From: Dokdonella sp.
Lineage (GTDB): Bacteria > Pseudomonadota > Gammaproteobacteria > Xanthomonadales > Rhodanobacteraceae
Reading direction: 5' to 3'
NCBI GenBank assembly: GCA_024707225.1
Contig: JANQAE010000002.1
Span: 558,001 to 622,000 of the forward strand
Length of the DNA: 64,000 nt
Both the position numbers and the translations under genes were made by a program. This document shows positions 13,923 to 23,252 of this stretch, one piece after another. Below the pieces are notes generated by a model that made no database searches, had not been told where the DNA came from, and worked only from the letters and a program-made list of their open reading frames with translations. How positions within the stretch are numbered: the stretch's first letter is position 1; each line of letters starts with the position of its first letter.

Positions 13923-15917
13923 TCAGCCACGACCGCCGCTGCGGAACTCGGCCAGGTTGCGGTCGACCGCGTCGAGCATCGGATCGACCGCCTCGCGCGC
14001 CTTCTCGGCGGCGTTGAGCGTCGTGAAATTGATCTGCTCGGCCGGGCTGCTCCACAGCACGCTGCCGTCGCGCGTGCGGTACGCCTTGACGGCGACCTGC
14101 ACCGTGTACAGCGTCGAGCTCTGGCCGTAGTAGTGGATCTGCTCGCTGCCGACCGGGCGGGCCTGCACGAACACCACCGCGTCGGCACGGCCGGCCAGCG
14201 ATTTCAGATTGGGCTGGCTGCCCGACACGCTGCCGGCCTCGATCACGCGGAAGCCGCGGCTCTGCAGCAGGTCGGTGATCGCGTCGCGTGCCGGTTCGGC
14301 GATGACCTCGTCGCCGCCGTAGACGACTGCGACGGTCGGCACGCTCGGGCGGGCCGGTGCGGCCGGCTTCGACGGTGGCGGCGCCTTGGCGATCTGCGGC
14401 GGCGCGCTGCTCTCGGCCTGGGCGGCCGGCAGGTTGCGCAGTGCGTCGACGTCGGCCTGCGAGGCGCGCGGTGCCGGCGGCTCGCCGTCGGCACCCGGCA
14501 CCGAGGCCGTCGGGATCGGCGGCGGCTTGGACGACGGCGTCGATGGCGCGTCAGCGCCGGCCGTGTTCGCGGCCAGCGGCGCCGGTTCGGCGACGCTCGG
14601 CGTCGGGGGCGGTTCGGTCGAGGCGGTCCGCGTCGGGTCGGCCGTGGCGGTGGCGCCGGTCGCCGAGGTCGTCGCCGAGCCGTTCGGCGAGCTCGCCTGC
14701 AGGCCCGCGGTCAGGTCGGGCGACGTCGCCGGCTGCGTGGTCGTCACGCTGCCGGCGCCGAGGCCCGGAATGCGGTCGCGCAGCGTCCAGGCGCCGGCAC
14801 CGGCCGCCAGCAGCAGGATCGCGGCGATCGCCCACGGCAGCGCACTGCTGCGCCGCGGCGCCGACGCGTGCACGGTCGGCCGGTCCAGCACCGACGGGCG
14901 AGCCGGCGCCGCGGCGCCCGGCAGCGGCGGCGGTGCGGCGTCGCCGGCGGTGACGTGGGTCGCCGCGCCGCCCGGCATGCGCACCGGCGTCGGCGCAGTG
15001 ATCGGCGTCGTCAGCGCGGCCGGCAACGGCGTCTTCTGGCCGACCAGGGTCGCGGCGGCCGGCGACAGTTTCGGCTGCAGCGTGATCGGCCCGCCGCGCG
15101 CGACCAGCGGATGGGCGAGCAGGTCGGCGGCCAGCTCGTGGCAGTTCTGATAGCGATGGGCCGGGTCCTTGGCGATCATCCGCGACAGGATGCGCGAGGT
15201 CGTCTCGTCGACGTTCGCATTGAGCTGGCGCACGTCGGGAATCTCGGCGCGCACGACCTCGAGCATCAGGCCGAGCGGCGATTCGTCGGTGAACGGCATC
15301 TTTCCGGTCAGCATCTCGAACAGCACGATGCCGAGCGAGAAGATGTCCGAGCGCTGGTCGACCGGCTTGCCGAGGCAGACCTCCGGCGACAGATAGCCCG
15401 GCGTGCCGACGAATTCGCCGGTCGAGGTCAGCTTCTTCGACAGGTCCTGGTTCGACAGCGCGATGCCGAAGTCGGCGATCTTGACCGAGCCGCGGCTGCT
15501 GATCATCAGGTTGCCGGGCTTGATGTCGCGGTGGACCACGCCGCGATCGTGTGCGGTGGCCAGGCCCGAAGCGGTCTGGTGGATCACCTTCAGCGACTGC
15601 TCGAGCGTCAGGCGGCCTTCGCGCTTGAGCAGCGAGCCGAGCGACTCGCCCTCGACGAACTCCATGACGAAGTACGGATGGCCCTCGTCCTCGCCGATCG
15701 AGTGGATCTGGATGATGTGCGGGTCGTTCAGCGCGGCCATGCTGCGCGCCTCGCGCAGGAAGCGTTCGCGCACGCCCGGATCGTGGGCCAGCGAGTCGGC
15801 CAGCACCTTGATCGCGACGTAGCGACCGAGTGCCGATTCGAAACCCTTGTAGACCACACCCATGCCACCGCGGCCGAGTTCGGCGACGATGTCGTAGTGA
15901 CCCACGCGCTGCTTCAT
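13923..15917 (-). CDS. Transmembrane eukaryotic-type Ser/Thr protein kinase with a C-terminal periplasmic domain
   Basis: A PknB-type kinase of 664 residues with a complete catalytic core: GRGGMGVVYKG glycine loop, VAIKVL lysine, HRDIKPGNLM catalytic loop, DFGIA and GTPGYLSPE activation segment. After the kinase (to about residue 275) comes a Pro/Ala/Thr linker and one transmembrane helix (about WAIAAILLLAAGAGAW). A second low-complexity Thr/Pro-rich stretch follows, then a folded C-terminal domain of about 140 residues (VAVVYGGDEVIAEPARDAI to DAVDRNLAEF). That domain resembles the nucleotide-free alpha/beta fold of CsgG/FlgT-like proteins (VEVxVxAYxxxDGxVLW pattern). This last match is my inference. 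The ATG at 15917 is preferred over 15941 because GGGAG precedes it. Confidence 0.8.
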   Translation of the reverse strand: MKQRVGHYDIVAELGRGGMGVVYKGFESALGRYVAIKVLADSLAHDPGVRERFLREARSMAALNDPHIIQIHSIGEDEGHPYFVMEFVEGESLGSLLKREGRLTLEQSLKVIHQTASGLATAHDRGVVHRDIKPGNLMISSRGSVKIADFGIALSNQDLSKKLTSTGEFVGTPGYLSPEVCLGKPVDQRSDIFSLGIVLFEMLTGKMPFTDESPLGLMLEVVRAEIPDVRQLNANVDETTSRILSRMIAKDPAHRYQNCHELAADLLAHPLVARGGPITLQPKLSPAAATLVGQKTPLPAALTTPITAPTPVRMPGGAATHVTAGDAAPPPLPGAAAPARPSVLDRPTVHASAPRRSSALPWAIAAILLLAAGAGAWTLRDRIPGLGAGSVTTTQPATSPDLTAGLQASSPNGSATTSATGATATADPTRTASTEPPPTPSVAEPAPLAANTAGADAPSTPSSKPPPIPTASVPGADGEPPAPRASQADVDALRNLPAAQAESSAPPQIAKAPPPSKPAAPARPSVPTVAVVYGGDEVIAEPARDAITDLLQSRGFRVIEAGSVSGSQPNLKSLAGRADAVVFVQARPVGSEQIHYYGQSSTLYTVQVAVKAYRTRDGSVLWSSPAEQINFTTLNAAEKAREAVDPMLDAVDRNLAEFRSGGRG

Positions 15918-16274
15918 GGACTTGCCACTCCCGGGGACCATCCCCTGTCGATGGCGGGCATCCTAGCACCGGCCTGCCGGGGCCATGCCCGGACCGGCTT
16001 GGCAGGCGCCGGGGGCGCGGCGCACGCCGCCACTGCCAACCCGATCACATTCCGGCGCGCTCGGGCCGTCCGGACCGCTCGCGCCGCGATCACATCGGCG
16101 ACGTCACGGCTGCCTCGCCGCGCAGGCAGCGGCCGCCAGGGCAAGGCTCGCCGCCGCCTTCGCGCCTCACGCCAGGGGCAGGCGCTGCCGCCCGCCCATC
16201 GCCCGCGGTTTGCCAGCTTTCGGCATGCCGCGCGACACTGCATCGCACCGCCCGTCATCGACGAGAGCCCAGCG
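15918..16274. other. Divergent intergenic region without a visible gene
   Basis: It lies between the minus-strand kinase and the plus-strand membrane protein. The DNA is G+C-rich, and open frames crossing it are unsupported extensions of the flanking genes. It presumably holds both promoters, but no clear -10/-35 pair could be picked out. Confidence 0.4.
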
Positions 16275-17753
16275 ATGAGCGTCACCGAGAACCGCCGCGA
16301 TCCCGAAGCCGCCAGCGCCGCGTCGCGCCCGGTCGCGCGCGGCTGGCGGATCGCGATCGCGCTGCTGCTGGTCCTGGGCCTGATCCGCGCACTGACGCTG
16401 TGGGCGCATCAGCCGCTGTACGCGTATGCCAACAGCTACGACCAGGTCCGCTACACGGCCTGCTTCGATCTGTATCCGGACCGTCCCGCCGATGTGCCGC
16501 CGACTCAGAACAGCCCGCAGGCGCCGTACGCGCAGTACCGCTTCATCGCGACCGACGATCCGATGTGCTACTGGTCGAGCGAGCTGCTGTTCCAGGGCGC
16601 GACCGCCGGCCTCTACGCGCTGGCCGAGGCGTTCGGCGGCGGGCCGCTGCATTCGGTCCGCGTGATCGGCCTGCTGCGCCTGGCGGCCTGGGCGGCGCTC
16701 GCGATCGCGCTGACGATCGGCTTCCTGCGGCGCGGCCGGCCGGGCGCAGCTTTGATCCATGCCGTGATCGTTGCGGTCGTGCTGGCCGATCCCGGCAATA
16801 CGCTCTATCTCAATACGTTCTACGCCGAATGGACCGCGCTGCTGGCGGCCTGGGCGCTGTTCGGACTGCTCGTGCTGTGGCGGCACCAGGTACGCTCGCG
16901 CTGGCGCTTCATCGTGCTGGCGCTGCTCGCGTTCGCGCTGGCGGCCAGCAAGATCCAGCATCTGCTGCTGCCGCTGGCGCTGGCGGTCGTGCTGGTGGTC
17001 GCCGATCGCCTGCGGCTGCGCGGTACCAGCTGGCGCAGTGCGGCGATCCTGATCGGCGCACTGGCCGGCCTGTGGATGCAGTTCATCCAGCTACAGCGGC
17101 CCGGCCAGATGGTCGACAGCATCCGCCAGTACAACCAGGCGCACGTCGTGTTCACGGCGTTCCTGCCGATGGCGAGCGACCGCGTCGCGCTGCTCGACGA
17201 GCTCGGCCTCGATCGCAGCTGCGAAGCGTTCACGGGTCTGCGCGCCTGGCAGCTGCCGGACATGCCGGACCGGGCCTGCCCGGGATTGTCCGGTTTCACG
17301 CGCGGTACCGAGCTGGTCACCTTGCTGCGGCATCCGGACCTCGCTGCGCGCGTGGTCTGGGGCGGCGTGCGCGCGCTCGATCCCTGGCTCGCGCGCAACA
17401 TCGGTCATATCGAAGGCGCCGAGTTCGCGCTGATCCCGCCGCCGACGCCGAGTCTCGGACACGCGCTGCATGCGGTGCCGCCGCTGCAGGCCGCCGTGCT
17501 CGCGTTGCCGCTGATCGTCCTGCTCGTGCTGGTCGCGCGCCACGGCCTGCGCCGCGATGCGCCGCTGCGCGACCATGCCGCGCTGACGGTGGTGCTGATG
17601 GTCGTGACCCTGGTCATCACTGTGCTCGGCGACGGCCTGGCCGACGTCGCCAAGCAGGGGCATCTGCTGGTCAATGCCGCGCTGGCGTTCGCGATCATCG
17701 CGATCGGCGCGGCGGCCGGTGCCTGGATCGAGCGGCGGCGCGCCCCGCCGTGA
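16275..17753 (+). CDS. Multi-pass membrane protein of unknown function
   Basis: A 492-residue protein with about nine hydrophobic helices, the first at roughly residues 23-42. An early hydrophilic, aromatic-rich stretch (QPLYAYANSYDQVRY) follows, then a periplasmic-looking loop with cysteine residues around DPMCYWSS. The helix and loop order (a long first loop carrying acidic residues, then YLNTFYAEWTALLAAW) resembles GT-C-fold glycosyltransferase-like proteins. I see no diagnostic motif, so this is only a suggestion. The ATG at 16275 gives a normal N-terminus; the same frame is open for thousands of bases upstream by chance. Confidence 0.55.
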   Translation: MSVTENRRDPEAASAASRPVARGWRIAIALLLVLGLIRALTLWAHQPLYAYANSYDQVRYTACFDLYPDRPADVPPTQNSPQAPYAQYRFIATDDPMCYWSSELLFQGATAGLYALAEAFGGGPLHSVRVIGLLRLAAWAALAIALTIGFLRRGRPGAALIHAVIVAVVLADPGNTLYLNTFYAEWTALLAAWALFGLLVLWRHQVRSRWRFIVLALLAFALAASKIQHLLLPLALAVVLVVADRLRLRGTSWRSAAILIGALAGLWMQFIQLQRPGQMVDSIRQYNQAHVVFTAFLPMASDRVALLDELGLDRSCEAFTGLRAWQLPDMPDRACPGLSGFTRGTELVTLLRHPDLAARVVWGGVRALDPWLARNIGHIEGAEFALIPPPTPSLGHALHAVPPLQAAVLALPLIVLLVLVARHGLRRDAPLRDHAALTVVLMVVTLVITVLGDGLADVAKQGHLLVNAALAFAIIAIGAAAGAWIERRRAPP

Positions 17754-17836
17754 CGCGCCGCGCCGCCCGGCGCGGGCACGTTGCGCATCGGCACTTTAAA
17801 CTCGCCGGCTTCCGCTGCCGATCGTGCATCCGATTC

Positions 17837-18907
17837 GTGAGTCCCGTCGCCCTTCCCGCCGCCGCCGAGGCGGTCCTCGATGCGCTGTTCGTACCGTTCG
17901 CCGACGGCACGCTGCCGCTGCCGGCCGCGCAGCCGGTGCTGTTCCTCGGCGCGCGCACCGGCGCCTGGACCAACGTCCATCGCGGTGTCGACTGGCACTG
18001 TGTGCAGGGCTTCAAGCCGTTCGCCGACGCGCTGGCGCGCCAGGGTCGGGACGTGATCGAGCCGGCAGGGTCGGATCGCTACGCCGCGGTCCTGGTGCTG
18101 CCGCCGCGGCAGCGCGATCAGGCCCGCGCGCTGTTCGCGACCGCGCTGCATCATGCGCGTTCGGATGCGCTCGTCGCCGCCGCGGTCGCCAACCTCGAGG
18201 GCGCGCGCTCGGCCGAGGGTGATTTCGTGCGGCTGGCCGGGCCGGTGCGCGTGCTCAGCAAGCACAAGTGCCGCGTGTTCTGGTCGCTGCCGGACGATCG
18301 TCGCGTCGATGCCGAGCTCGCCGCCGCCTGGCGGGCGCTCGACCGGCCGCGTCCGATCGGCGAGGGCGGCATCGTCAGCCGGCCGGGCCTGTTCGCGTGG
18401 GATCGCGTCGATCCGGCCTCGCGCCTGCTGGCCGAGACGCTGCCGGCGTCGCTGGCCGGCCGTGTCGCCGATCTCGGCGCCGGTTACGGCTATCTGTCGA
18501 TGCAGGTGCTCGAACGCTGCCCGGCGGTGCGGGCGATCGACCTGTACGAGGCCGACGCGCGCGCATTGGAGCCGGCGCGGATCAACCTCGAGCGCGCCGC
18601 GAGCGCCCGCGTCGAGCCGGTCGAGTGGTCCGTGCACTGGCACGACGTGACCGCCGGCCTGCCGCAGCGCTACGACACGATCGTCAGCAACCCGCCGTTC
18701 CACCAGGGCCGTACCGGTCAGCCGGACATCGGCCGGGCGTTCATCGCGGCGGCCGCCGACGCGCTGGCGCCGCAGGGCCGCCTGTGGCTGGTCGCCAACC
18801 GGCACCTGCCGTACGAGGCCGAGCTCGCGCGGCGCTTCGGGGCCGTCGACACGCTGGCCGAGCGCGACGGCTTCAAGGTCATCGCGGCCGCCGAGGTGCG
18901 CCGATGA
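17837..18907 (+). CDS. rsmC: 16S rRNA (guanine-1207-N2)-methyltransferase
   Basis: A 356-residue RsmC with an N-terminal pseudo-methyltransferase half and a C-terminal catalytic half. The catalytic half has the SAM-binding VADLGAGYGYLSMQ (about 213-226) and the base-amino-methyltransferase motif IVSNPPFHQG. The linker LSKHKCRVFW is typical of the family. It methylates the exocyclic amine of G1207 in 16S rRNA. I use the GTG at 17837, because the first conserved residues follow it and no in-frame ATG is suitably placed. The stop overlaps rsuA by four bases (ATGA). Confidence 0.88.
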   Translation: MSPVALPAAAEAVLDALFVPFADGTLPLPAAQPVLFLGARTGAWTNVHRGVDWHCVQGFKPFADALARQGRDVIEPAGSDRYAAVLVLPPRQRDQARALFATALHHARSDALVAAAVANLEGARSAEGDFVRLAGPVRVLSKHKCRVFWSLPDDRRVDAELAAAWRALDRPRPIGEGGIVSRPGLFAWDRVDPASRLLAETLPASLAGRVADLGAGYGYLSMQVLERCPAVRAIDLYEADARALEPARINLERAASARVEPVEWSVHWHDVTAGLPQRYDTIVSNPPFHQGRTGQPDIGRAFIAAAADALAPQGRLWLVANRHLPYEAELARRFGAVDTLAERDGFKVIAAAEVRR

Positions 18908-19623
18908 AACTGGTCCGTCTGATAGCCAATCTCGGCTACGGCAGCCGCAAGCAGGTCGCGGCGATGTTCCGCGAAGGACGCATCACGCGCCGCGACGGCG
19001 AGGTGCTCTATGCCGACGATCGCATCGAGCCGGCCGAGGTCTGCGTCGACGGCGAGCCGCTCGATCCGCCGCCGGGCCTGACGCTGATGCTGCACAAGCC
19101 GGTCGGCTACACCTGTTCGACGCGCGATGCCGGGCGGCTCGTCTACGACCTGCTGCCCGAGCGCTACCGCCGCCGCGATCCGGTGCTGTCGACGGTCGGC
19201 CGCCTCGATCGCGATACCTCCGGCCTGCTGCTGATGACCGACGACGGCGGCCTGCTGCACCGGATCATCTCGCCACGCTCGCAGGTCGCCAAATGCTACG
19301 AGGCCGAGCTCGCAGCCGATTTGAGTGGCGAGGAGGCCGCACTGTTCGCGAGCGGCACGCTGATGCTCGACTCGGAGACCATGCCACTCGCGCCGGCCGC
19401 GCTCGAGGTGATCGCGCCGCGGCGGGCGCGCCTGACCGTGACCGAAGGCCGTTACCACCAGGCGCGCCGCATGTTCGCGGCGACCGGCAATCACGTGCTG
19501 GCGCTGCATCGCGTCTCGGTCGGCGGCCTGACGCTCGGTGATCTCGCGTCCGGTCAGTGGCACGCGCTGGACGCCGGCGACATCACGCAGATCCTCGACG
19601 GGGGCCGGACGCCGGATGCCTGA
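18904..19623 (+). CDS. rsuA: 16S rRNA pseudouridine(516) synthase
   Basis: A 239-residue RsuA. An N-terminal S4 RNA-binding domain (LVRLIANLGYGSRKQVAAM) is followed by the catalytic domain with LMLHKPVGYTCS and the catalytic-Asp motif VGRLDRDTSGLLL. The C-terminal EGRYHQARRMFAATG is also a family mark. It isomerises U516 of 16S rRNA. It is coupled to rsmC, so two small-subunit rRNA modifiers form one operon. Confidence 0.94.
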   Translation: MKLVRLIANLGYGSRKQVAAMFREGRITRRDGEVLYADDRIEPAEVCVDGEPLDPPPGLTLMLHKPVGYTCSTRDAGRLVYDLLPERYRRRDPVLSTVGRLDRDTSGLLLMTDDGGLLHRIISPRSQVAKCYEAELAADLSGEEAALFASGTLMLDSETMPLAPAALEVIAPRRARLTVTEGRYHQARRMFAATGNHVLALHRVSVGGLTLGDLASGQWHALDAGDITQILDGGRTPDA

Positions 19624-19627
19624 AGCG

Positions 19628-19648
19628 CGGGCGCGATGCACGCGCCCG
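19628..19648. terminator. G+C-rich hairpin between convergent genes
   Basis: A perfect 8-bp stem CGGGCGCG/CGCGCCCG with a 5-base loop starts 4 bases after the rsuA stop and precedes the convergent EF-hand gene. There is no T-tract on either side. It may be a bidirectional transcription stop aided by Rho, or chance in G+C-rich DNA. Confidence 0.4.
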
Positions 19649-19672
19649 GTGCCTGATGCGACCGGCCGCGCC

Positions 19673-19993
19673 TCAGCGCTGCGCGGTCCAGCGCGCGTAT
19701 TCGCGTTCGGACAGCCGTCCGTCGCGATTGCCGTCGGCATAGAGGAAGTCGGTCGCCAGCAGCGGATAGGCGCGCGCCTCGTCGGCCGAGAGGTGGCCGT
19801 CGCGGTTGGTGTCGAGCGCCGAGAACGTCGGCGCCGGGCCGTCGGCCGGATAGGTCGCCATGCCCGAGTGCAGTTCCACCTCGGTGCCGGTGCGATCCTG
19901 GAAGCGGTGGACGCGGTCCTGGGCCTGGGCCAGGCCGGCGGCGCCGAGCGCGAGCAGCACGGCACCGATCGGAACGATTCGATGAGCCAACAT
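19673..19993 (-). CDS. Secreted EF-hand calcium-binding protein
   Basis: A 106-residue protein with a signal peptide (cleavage after AGLAQAQ, about residue 25). Two EF-hand loops follow: DTNRDGHLSADE and DGNRDGRLSERE, both with canonical acidic residues at positions 1, 3, 5 and 12. It should bind two Ca2+ ions in the periplasm or outside the cell. The ATG at 19993 places a normal signal peptide at the start; the frame continues upstream without support. It converges with rsuA. No partner is apparent. Confidence 0.8.
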   Translation of the reverse strand: MLAHRIVPIGAVLLALGAAGLAQAQDRVHRFQDRTGTEVELHSGMATYPADGPAPTFSALDTNRDGHLSADEARAYPLLATDFLYADGNRDGRLSEREYARWTAQR

Positions 19994-20249
19994 GCGTAGC
20001 CTCCGGTGTGGGACGTGTCCGCAGCCTAGCCCGCGCGCCTGAACCGGCGATGGATCGCCGACCCGGCGGCGGCGTCCGCCATCATGACGGTGCGACCGGC
20101 CTCGCGAAGCAGGCCCCTCCGGCGCGGCACGGCGTCGGCGATCGCACCGCGGATCGATCGCGCCTGCCGTCGTGCCGTGCGCACGCTCACGCGAGGCGTC
20201 GTCGCGACCGCTTGCTATGATCCGGCGCTGATCGAACGGTGGAGCGGAC

Positions 20250-20594
20250 ATGGTCAAGGGCAGCTGTCATTGCGGTCGGATCACCTTCCAGGCCGAGGGC
20301 GAGATCGAAGGCGTCATCGAGTGCAACTGCTCGCATTGCAGCCGCAAGGGCTATCTGCTGTGGTTCGTGCCGCGCGAGCGCTTCAACTACAGCGCCGACC
20401 TCAGCGCGCTGTCGACCTACACGTTCAACAAGCACGTGATCAACCATCACTTCTGCACGCACTGCGGCTGTGCGCCGTTCGGCCTCGGCACCGGCCCCGA
20501 CGGCGTCGCGATGGCGGCGATCAATCTGCGCTGCGCCGAGGATCTGGACCTCGCCGCGATCGAGCGCACGCCGTTCGACGGCCGCCGTTACTGA
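20250..20594 (+). CDS. GFA/CENP-V family zinc protein
   Basis: A 114-residue protein with the GFA fold signature: GSCHCGRITF, CNCSHCSRKGYL and FCTHCGCAPFG, giving the seven zinc-binding cysteines expected for the family. The family was named for glutathione-dependent formaldehyde activation, but most members have no proven enzymatic role. It stands alone. Confidence 0.9.
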   Translation: MVKGSCHCGRITFQAEGEIEGVIECNCSHCSRKGYLLWFVPRERFNYSADLSALSTYTFNKHVINHHFCTHCGCAPFGLGTGPDGVAMAAINLRCAEDLDLAAIERTPFDGRRY

Positions 20595-20718
20595 TCCTGC
20601 ATCGGGCGTTCGGCTGCCGGAGCCAGCGGCGCGGTCTGCCGATCGCCGTGCGGTCCGGTGACGACGAACGAAGCGCCTGCCGTTCCATCGGGCCGCACGT
20701 GAGCCGCTGCCCGCGGCG

Positions 20719-23151
20719 TCACGGCGCGGCGTCGGCCGTCGCGATCGGCAGCGGCCGCTCGCCGGCCAGCAGGCGCGCGCGATCGAGCGCCGTGCGGCCG
20801 GCCTGGGCCTGGCCGAGCGCGAGATAGAGCCGGGCCTGCAGCAGCGCACAGTCGAAATCCTCCGTGGCGAAGCGGTCGAGCTGGCCGGCGATCGGCACCG
20901 CGCGGCGCAGTTCGTCGCGCGCGATCAGGCTGTCGGCATAGGCGATCGCGACCTCGGCCAGATCGAGCGGCACGTTCTGCCGGTTGGCGTCGCTGAGCGC
21001 CTGCGCGTAGAGCGCGTCGGCCGCGGCCACGCGTCCTTCGGCGAAGGCCTGCTCGGCCTGCGCGAGCGCGAGCCGGATGCGCACCGAGCTGTTCGTCGAG
21101 GGCTCGGCCCAGGCGCCGAAGCGTTCGATGCCGGCGGTGGCCTCGCCGATCCGGCCCAGGCGGCGCTGCGCGCGCAGCGCGATCGTCCAGGCCTCGGCCT
21201 GCGCGTTCTCCAGCTCGGGACCGAGCGCCTCGTCGAGCACCGGTGCGACCAGCGCCAGTGCCTGCTCGGCCTGGTCGCGCGTCAGCGCCAGGCGCGCCCG
21301 CTCGATCGCGACCAGTGGCGCCGAGCCCGGCTCGCGCACCGGATCAATCGCGCGCGCGAGTTCGCCGAGCAGGCCGTCGGCCTCGCGCCAGCGGCCGACG
21401 TCGAGCAGCGCCTGCGCGCGGCGCAGCTGGATCAGATGCGCGGTGTCGATCGTCAGCGGACCGGCCAGCAGGGCCATGCCGCGTTCGCTCGCGGCGAGCG
21501 CGGCGCGCGGCTGCAGCAGCGCGCGATGCGCGACGACCTGGTTGGTCAGCGCGGTCGCCAGTTCGTTCGGCACGCCGAAGCGCTCGAGCTGGTCGGCCGC
21601 GCGCTCGAAACTGGTCAATGCGGCGTCGGGATGATTGCGCATGCCGTTGAGCGCGCCTTCGTTGAGCTCGACCTGGGCCAGGCCGAGCGAATCGCCGGCC
21701 AGCTGCATCGCGATGCGCGCCTGCGCGAAGTCGGCCAGCGCGTCGTCGTAGCGCTCGAGCAGGCTGCGCGCGACGCCGCGCCGCATGTGCGTCTTGCCGA
21801 TCAGGATCGGATCGCCACGGCCTTCGAGCAGCGCCAGCGCGGTGCTGGTGTCCTGCTCGGCCTGCGCGATCTCGCCGAGCCGCACGTGCACGGCGCCGAG
21901 CCCGCTGACGATGCGCGCGCGCAGCAGCGGATAGGTCTCGGCCGGCAGATCGTCGAGCAGGCGCGTCAGCACCTGGCCGGCCTCCTCGTTGCGTCCGGCC
22001 ACGAAATCGATCTCGGCCTCGCGCAGGCGCAGCTCCGGCGTCGCGCGCATCGCGGCCGGCGCGGTCGTGATCAGGCGCTGCGCGTTCTCCAGATCGTCGA
22101 TCAGCAGGGCGGCGTCGATCCGCGACAGCCGCTCTTCCTCGGCCGGTCCGGGGCCGGGTGCGGCATCGGCCGGGGCCGCCGCGCCGAGCGCGGCGGCGAG
22201 CAGGTCGGCGGCGATCCGCGCCGCCGCCATCGGCTCGTCGGCGCGTGCCGGAAAGCTGCGCACGGCGCCGCCGCGTTCGCGCAGATCGAGATCGACCGTC
22301 CAGCCGGCATCGGCGCGGCGCAGCCGCGCTGCGATCTGCCAGCGCGGCGACAATGCGCGCTCGACGCGCTCGGACAGCTCGCCGGCGGCCGCGTCGTGGC
22401 GCAGCATCGACACCACGTTCTCGCTCGGCGCGACGCGCTGGCCGGCCTGGCGCAGGCGGCCGGCGACGAATTCCATGACGCCGAGCCGCAGCCAGGTCCA
22501 CTCGGCCGGTGCGTCGACGCTGGCCGGCAGCACCGCGATCAGGTCGTCGGGCTGCACCGGCCCGGCGGGCGCGCCGCTGCGGGCCGGCACGGCCGGCGCC
22601 GGTGTTGCGGCTGAACGATGCCGCAGCCACAGCGCGGCCAGCGCGATGCCGACCAGCACGAGCACCGCGACCGCGAGCGCGACCCGGCGGCCGGGGTCGC
22701 GCGCCGGCGCGGACGGCGCCGGCCTGGTCGGCGCCGCGGCGGCCACGGCCGGGTCGGCGAGCGGCGCCGCATCCGCATCCGCAGCCGGTGCCGCGGCCGG
22801 CACGGGTTCGGCCGGTACCGGCTCGGCGGGCTCCTCGCACGGGACGACCTCGGCGATCCAGCGGTAGCCGAAGCCGGCCACGGTGCGGATCGCCTGCTGC
22901 GTCTCGCCGGAATCGCCGACCGCACGCCGCGCCTTCAGCATGACCTGGGCCAGCTGGGTGTCGGCGACGTCGGCCTTGCCCCAGACGGCGGCCATCAGCT
23001 CGTCGCGGCCGATCGCGCGGTCGCGGTGCTCGATCAGATAGGCCAGGCAGTCGAACACGCGCGGCGACAACGGGCGCAGGCGGCCGTCCTCGGACAGCTC
23101 GCGCGTCGCAAGATCGATCAGATGGGAACCGAAACGCAGCCGTCTTGTCAC
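20719..23151 (-). CDS. CadC-like transmembrane winged-helix regulator with a TPR-rich C-terminus
   Basis: An 810-residue protein. Residues 1-100 form an OmpR-type DNA-binding winged helix (LRPLSPRVFDCLAYLIEHRD, then AVWGKADVADTQLAQVMLKARRAVGD and TVAGFGYRW). An Ala/Pro-rich linker and one membrane helix follow (RVALAVAVLVLVGIALAALW). The remaining 500 residues are periplasmic and all-helical, resembling tetratricopeptide repeats (ALTNQVVAHRALLQPRAALAAS and similar). The GTG at 23151 starts exactly at the DNA-binding domain. This architecture senses periplasmic conditions and regulates transcription from the membrane. It lies 101 bp downstream of the secreted Asp-box protein on the same strand; that protein may be in the same transcript. 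Confidence 0.8.
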   Translation of the reverse strand: MTRRLRFGSHLIDLATRELSEDGRLRPLSPRVFDCLAYLIEHRDRAIGRDELMAAVWGKADVADTQLAQVMLKARRAVGDSGETQQAIRTVAGFGYRWIAEVVPCEEPAEPVPAEPVPAAAPAADADAAPLADPAVAAAAPTRPAPSAPARDPGRRVALAVAVLVLVGIALAALWLRHRSAATPAPAVPARSGAPAGPVQPDDLIAVLPASVDAPAEWTWLRLGVMEFVAGRLRQAGQRVAPSENVVSMLRHDAAAGELSERVERALSPRWQIAARLRRADAGWTVDLDLRERGGAVRSFPARADEPMAAARIAADLLAAALGAAAPADAAPGPGPAEEERLSRIDAALLIDDLENAQRLITTAPAAMRATPELRLREAEIDFVAGRNEEAGQVLTRLLDDLPAETYPLLRARIVSGLGAVHVRLGEIAQAEQDTSTALALLEGRGDPILIGKTHMRRGVARSLLERYDDALADFAQARIAMQLAGDSLGLAQVELNEGALNGMRNHPDAALTSFERAADQLERFGVPNELATALTNQVVAHRALLQPRAALAASERGMALLAGPLTIDTAHLIQLRRAQALLDVGRWREADGLLGELARAIDPVREPGSAPLVAIERARLALTRDQAEQALALVAPVLDEALGPELENAQAEAWTIALRAQRRLGRIGEATAGIERFGAWAEPSTNSSVRIRLALAQAEQAFAEGRVAAADALYAQALSDANRQNVPLDLAEVAIAYADSLIARDELRRAVPIAGQLDRFATEDFDCALLQARLYLALGQAQAGRTALDRARLLAGERPLPIATADAAP

Positions 23152-23252
23152 CGGGGCGAGGGTAAACGCCGCGTGCGCGCGTGACCAGAGCGCCGCCGCA
23201 GACGGCGGCGCCCCGGTCGCGAATCCGCCCGGTGCCGGCAGGGCGGAGGAGG

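Noticed and set aside
13635-17753. A 1372-codon open frame on the plus strand
   Set aside because: Most of it is antisense to the kinase and AsmA-like genes and arginine/glycine-rich; only the part from 16275 looks like a protein.
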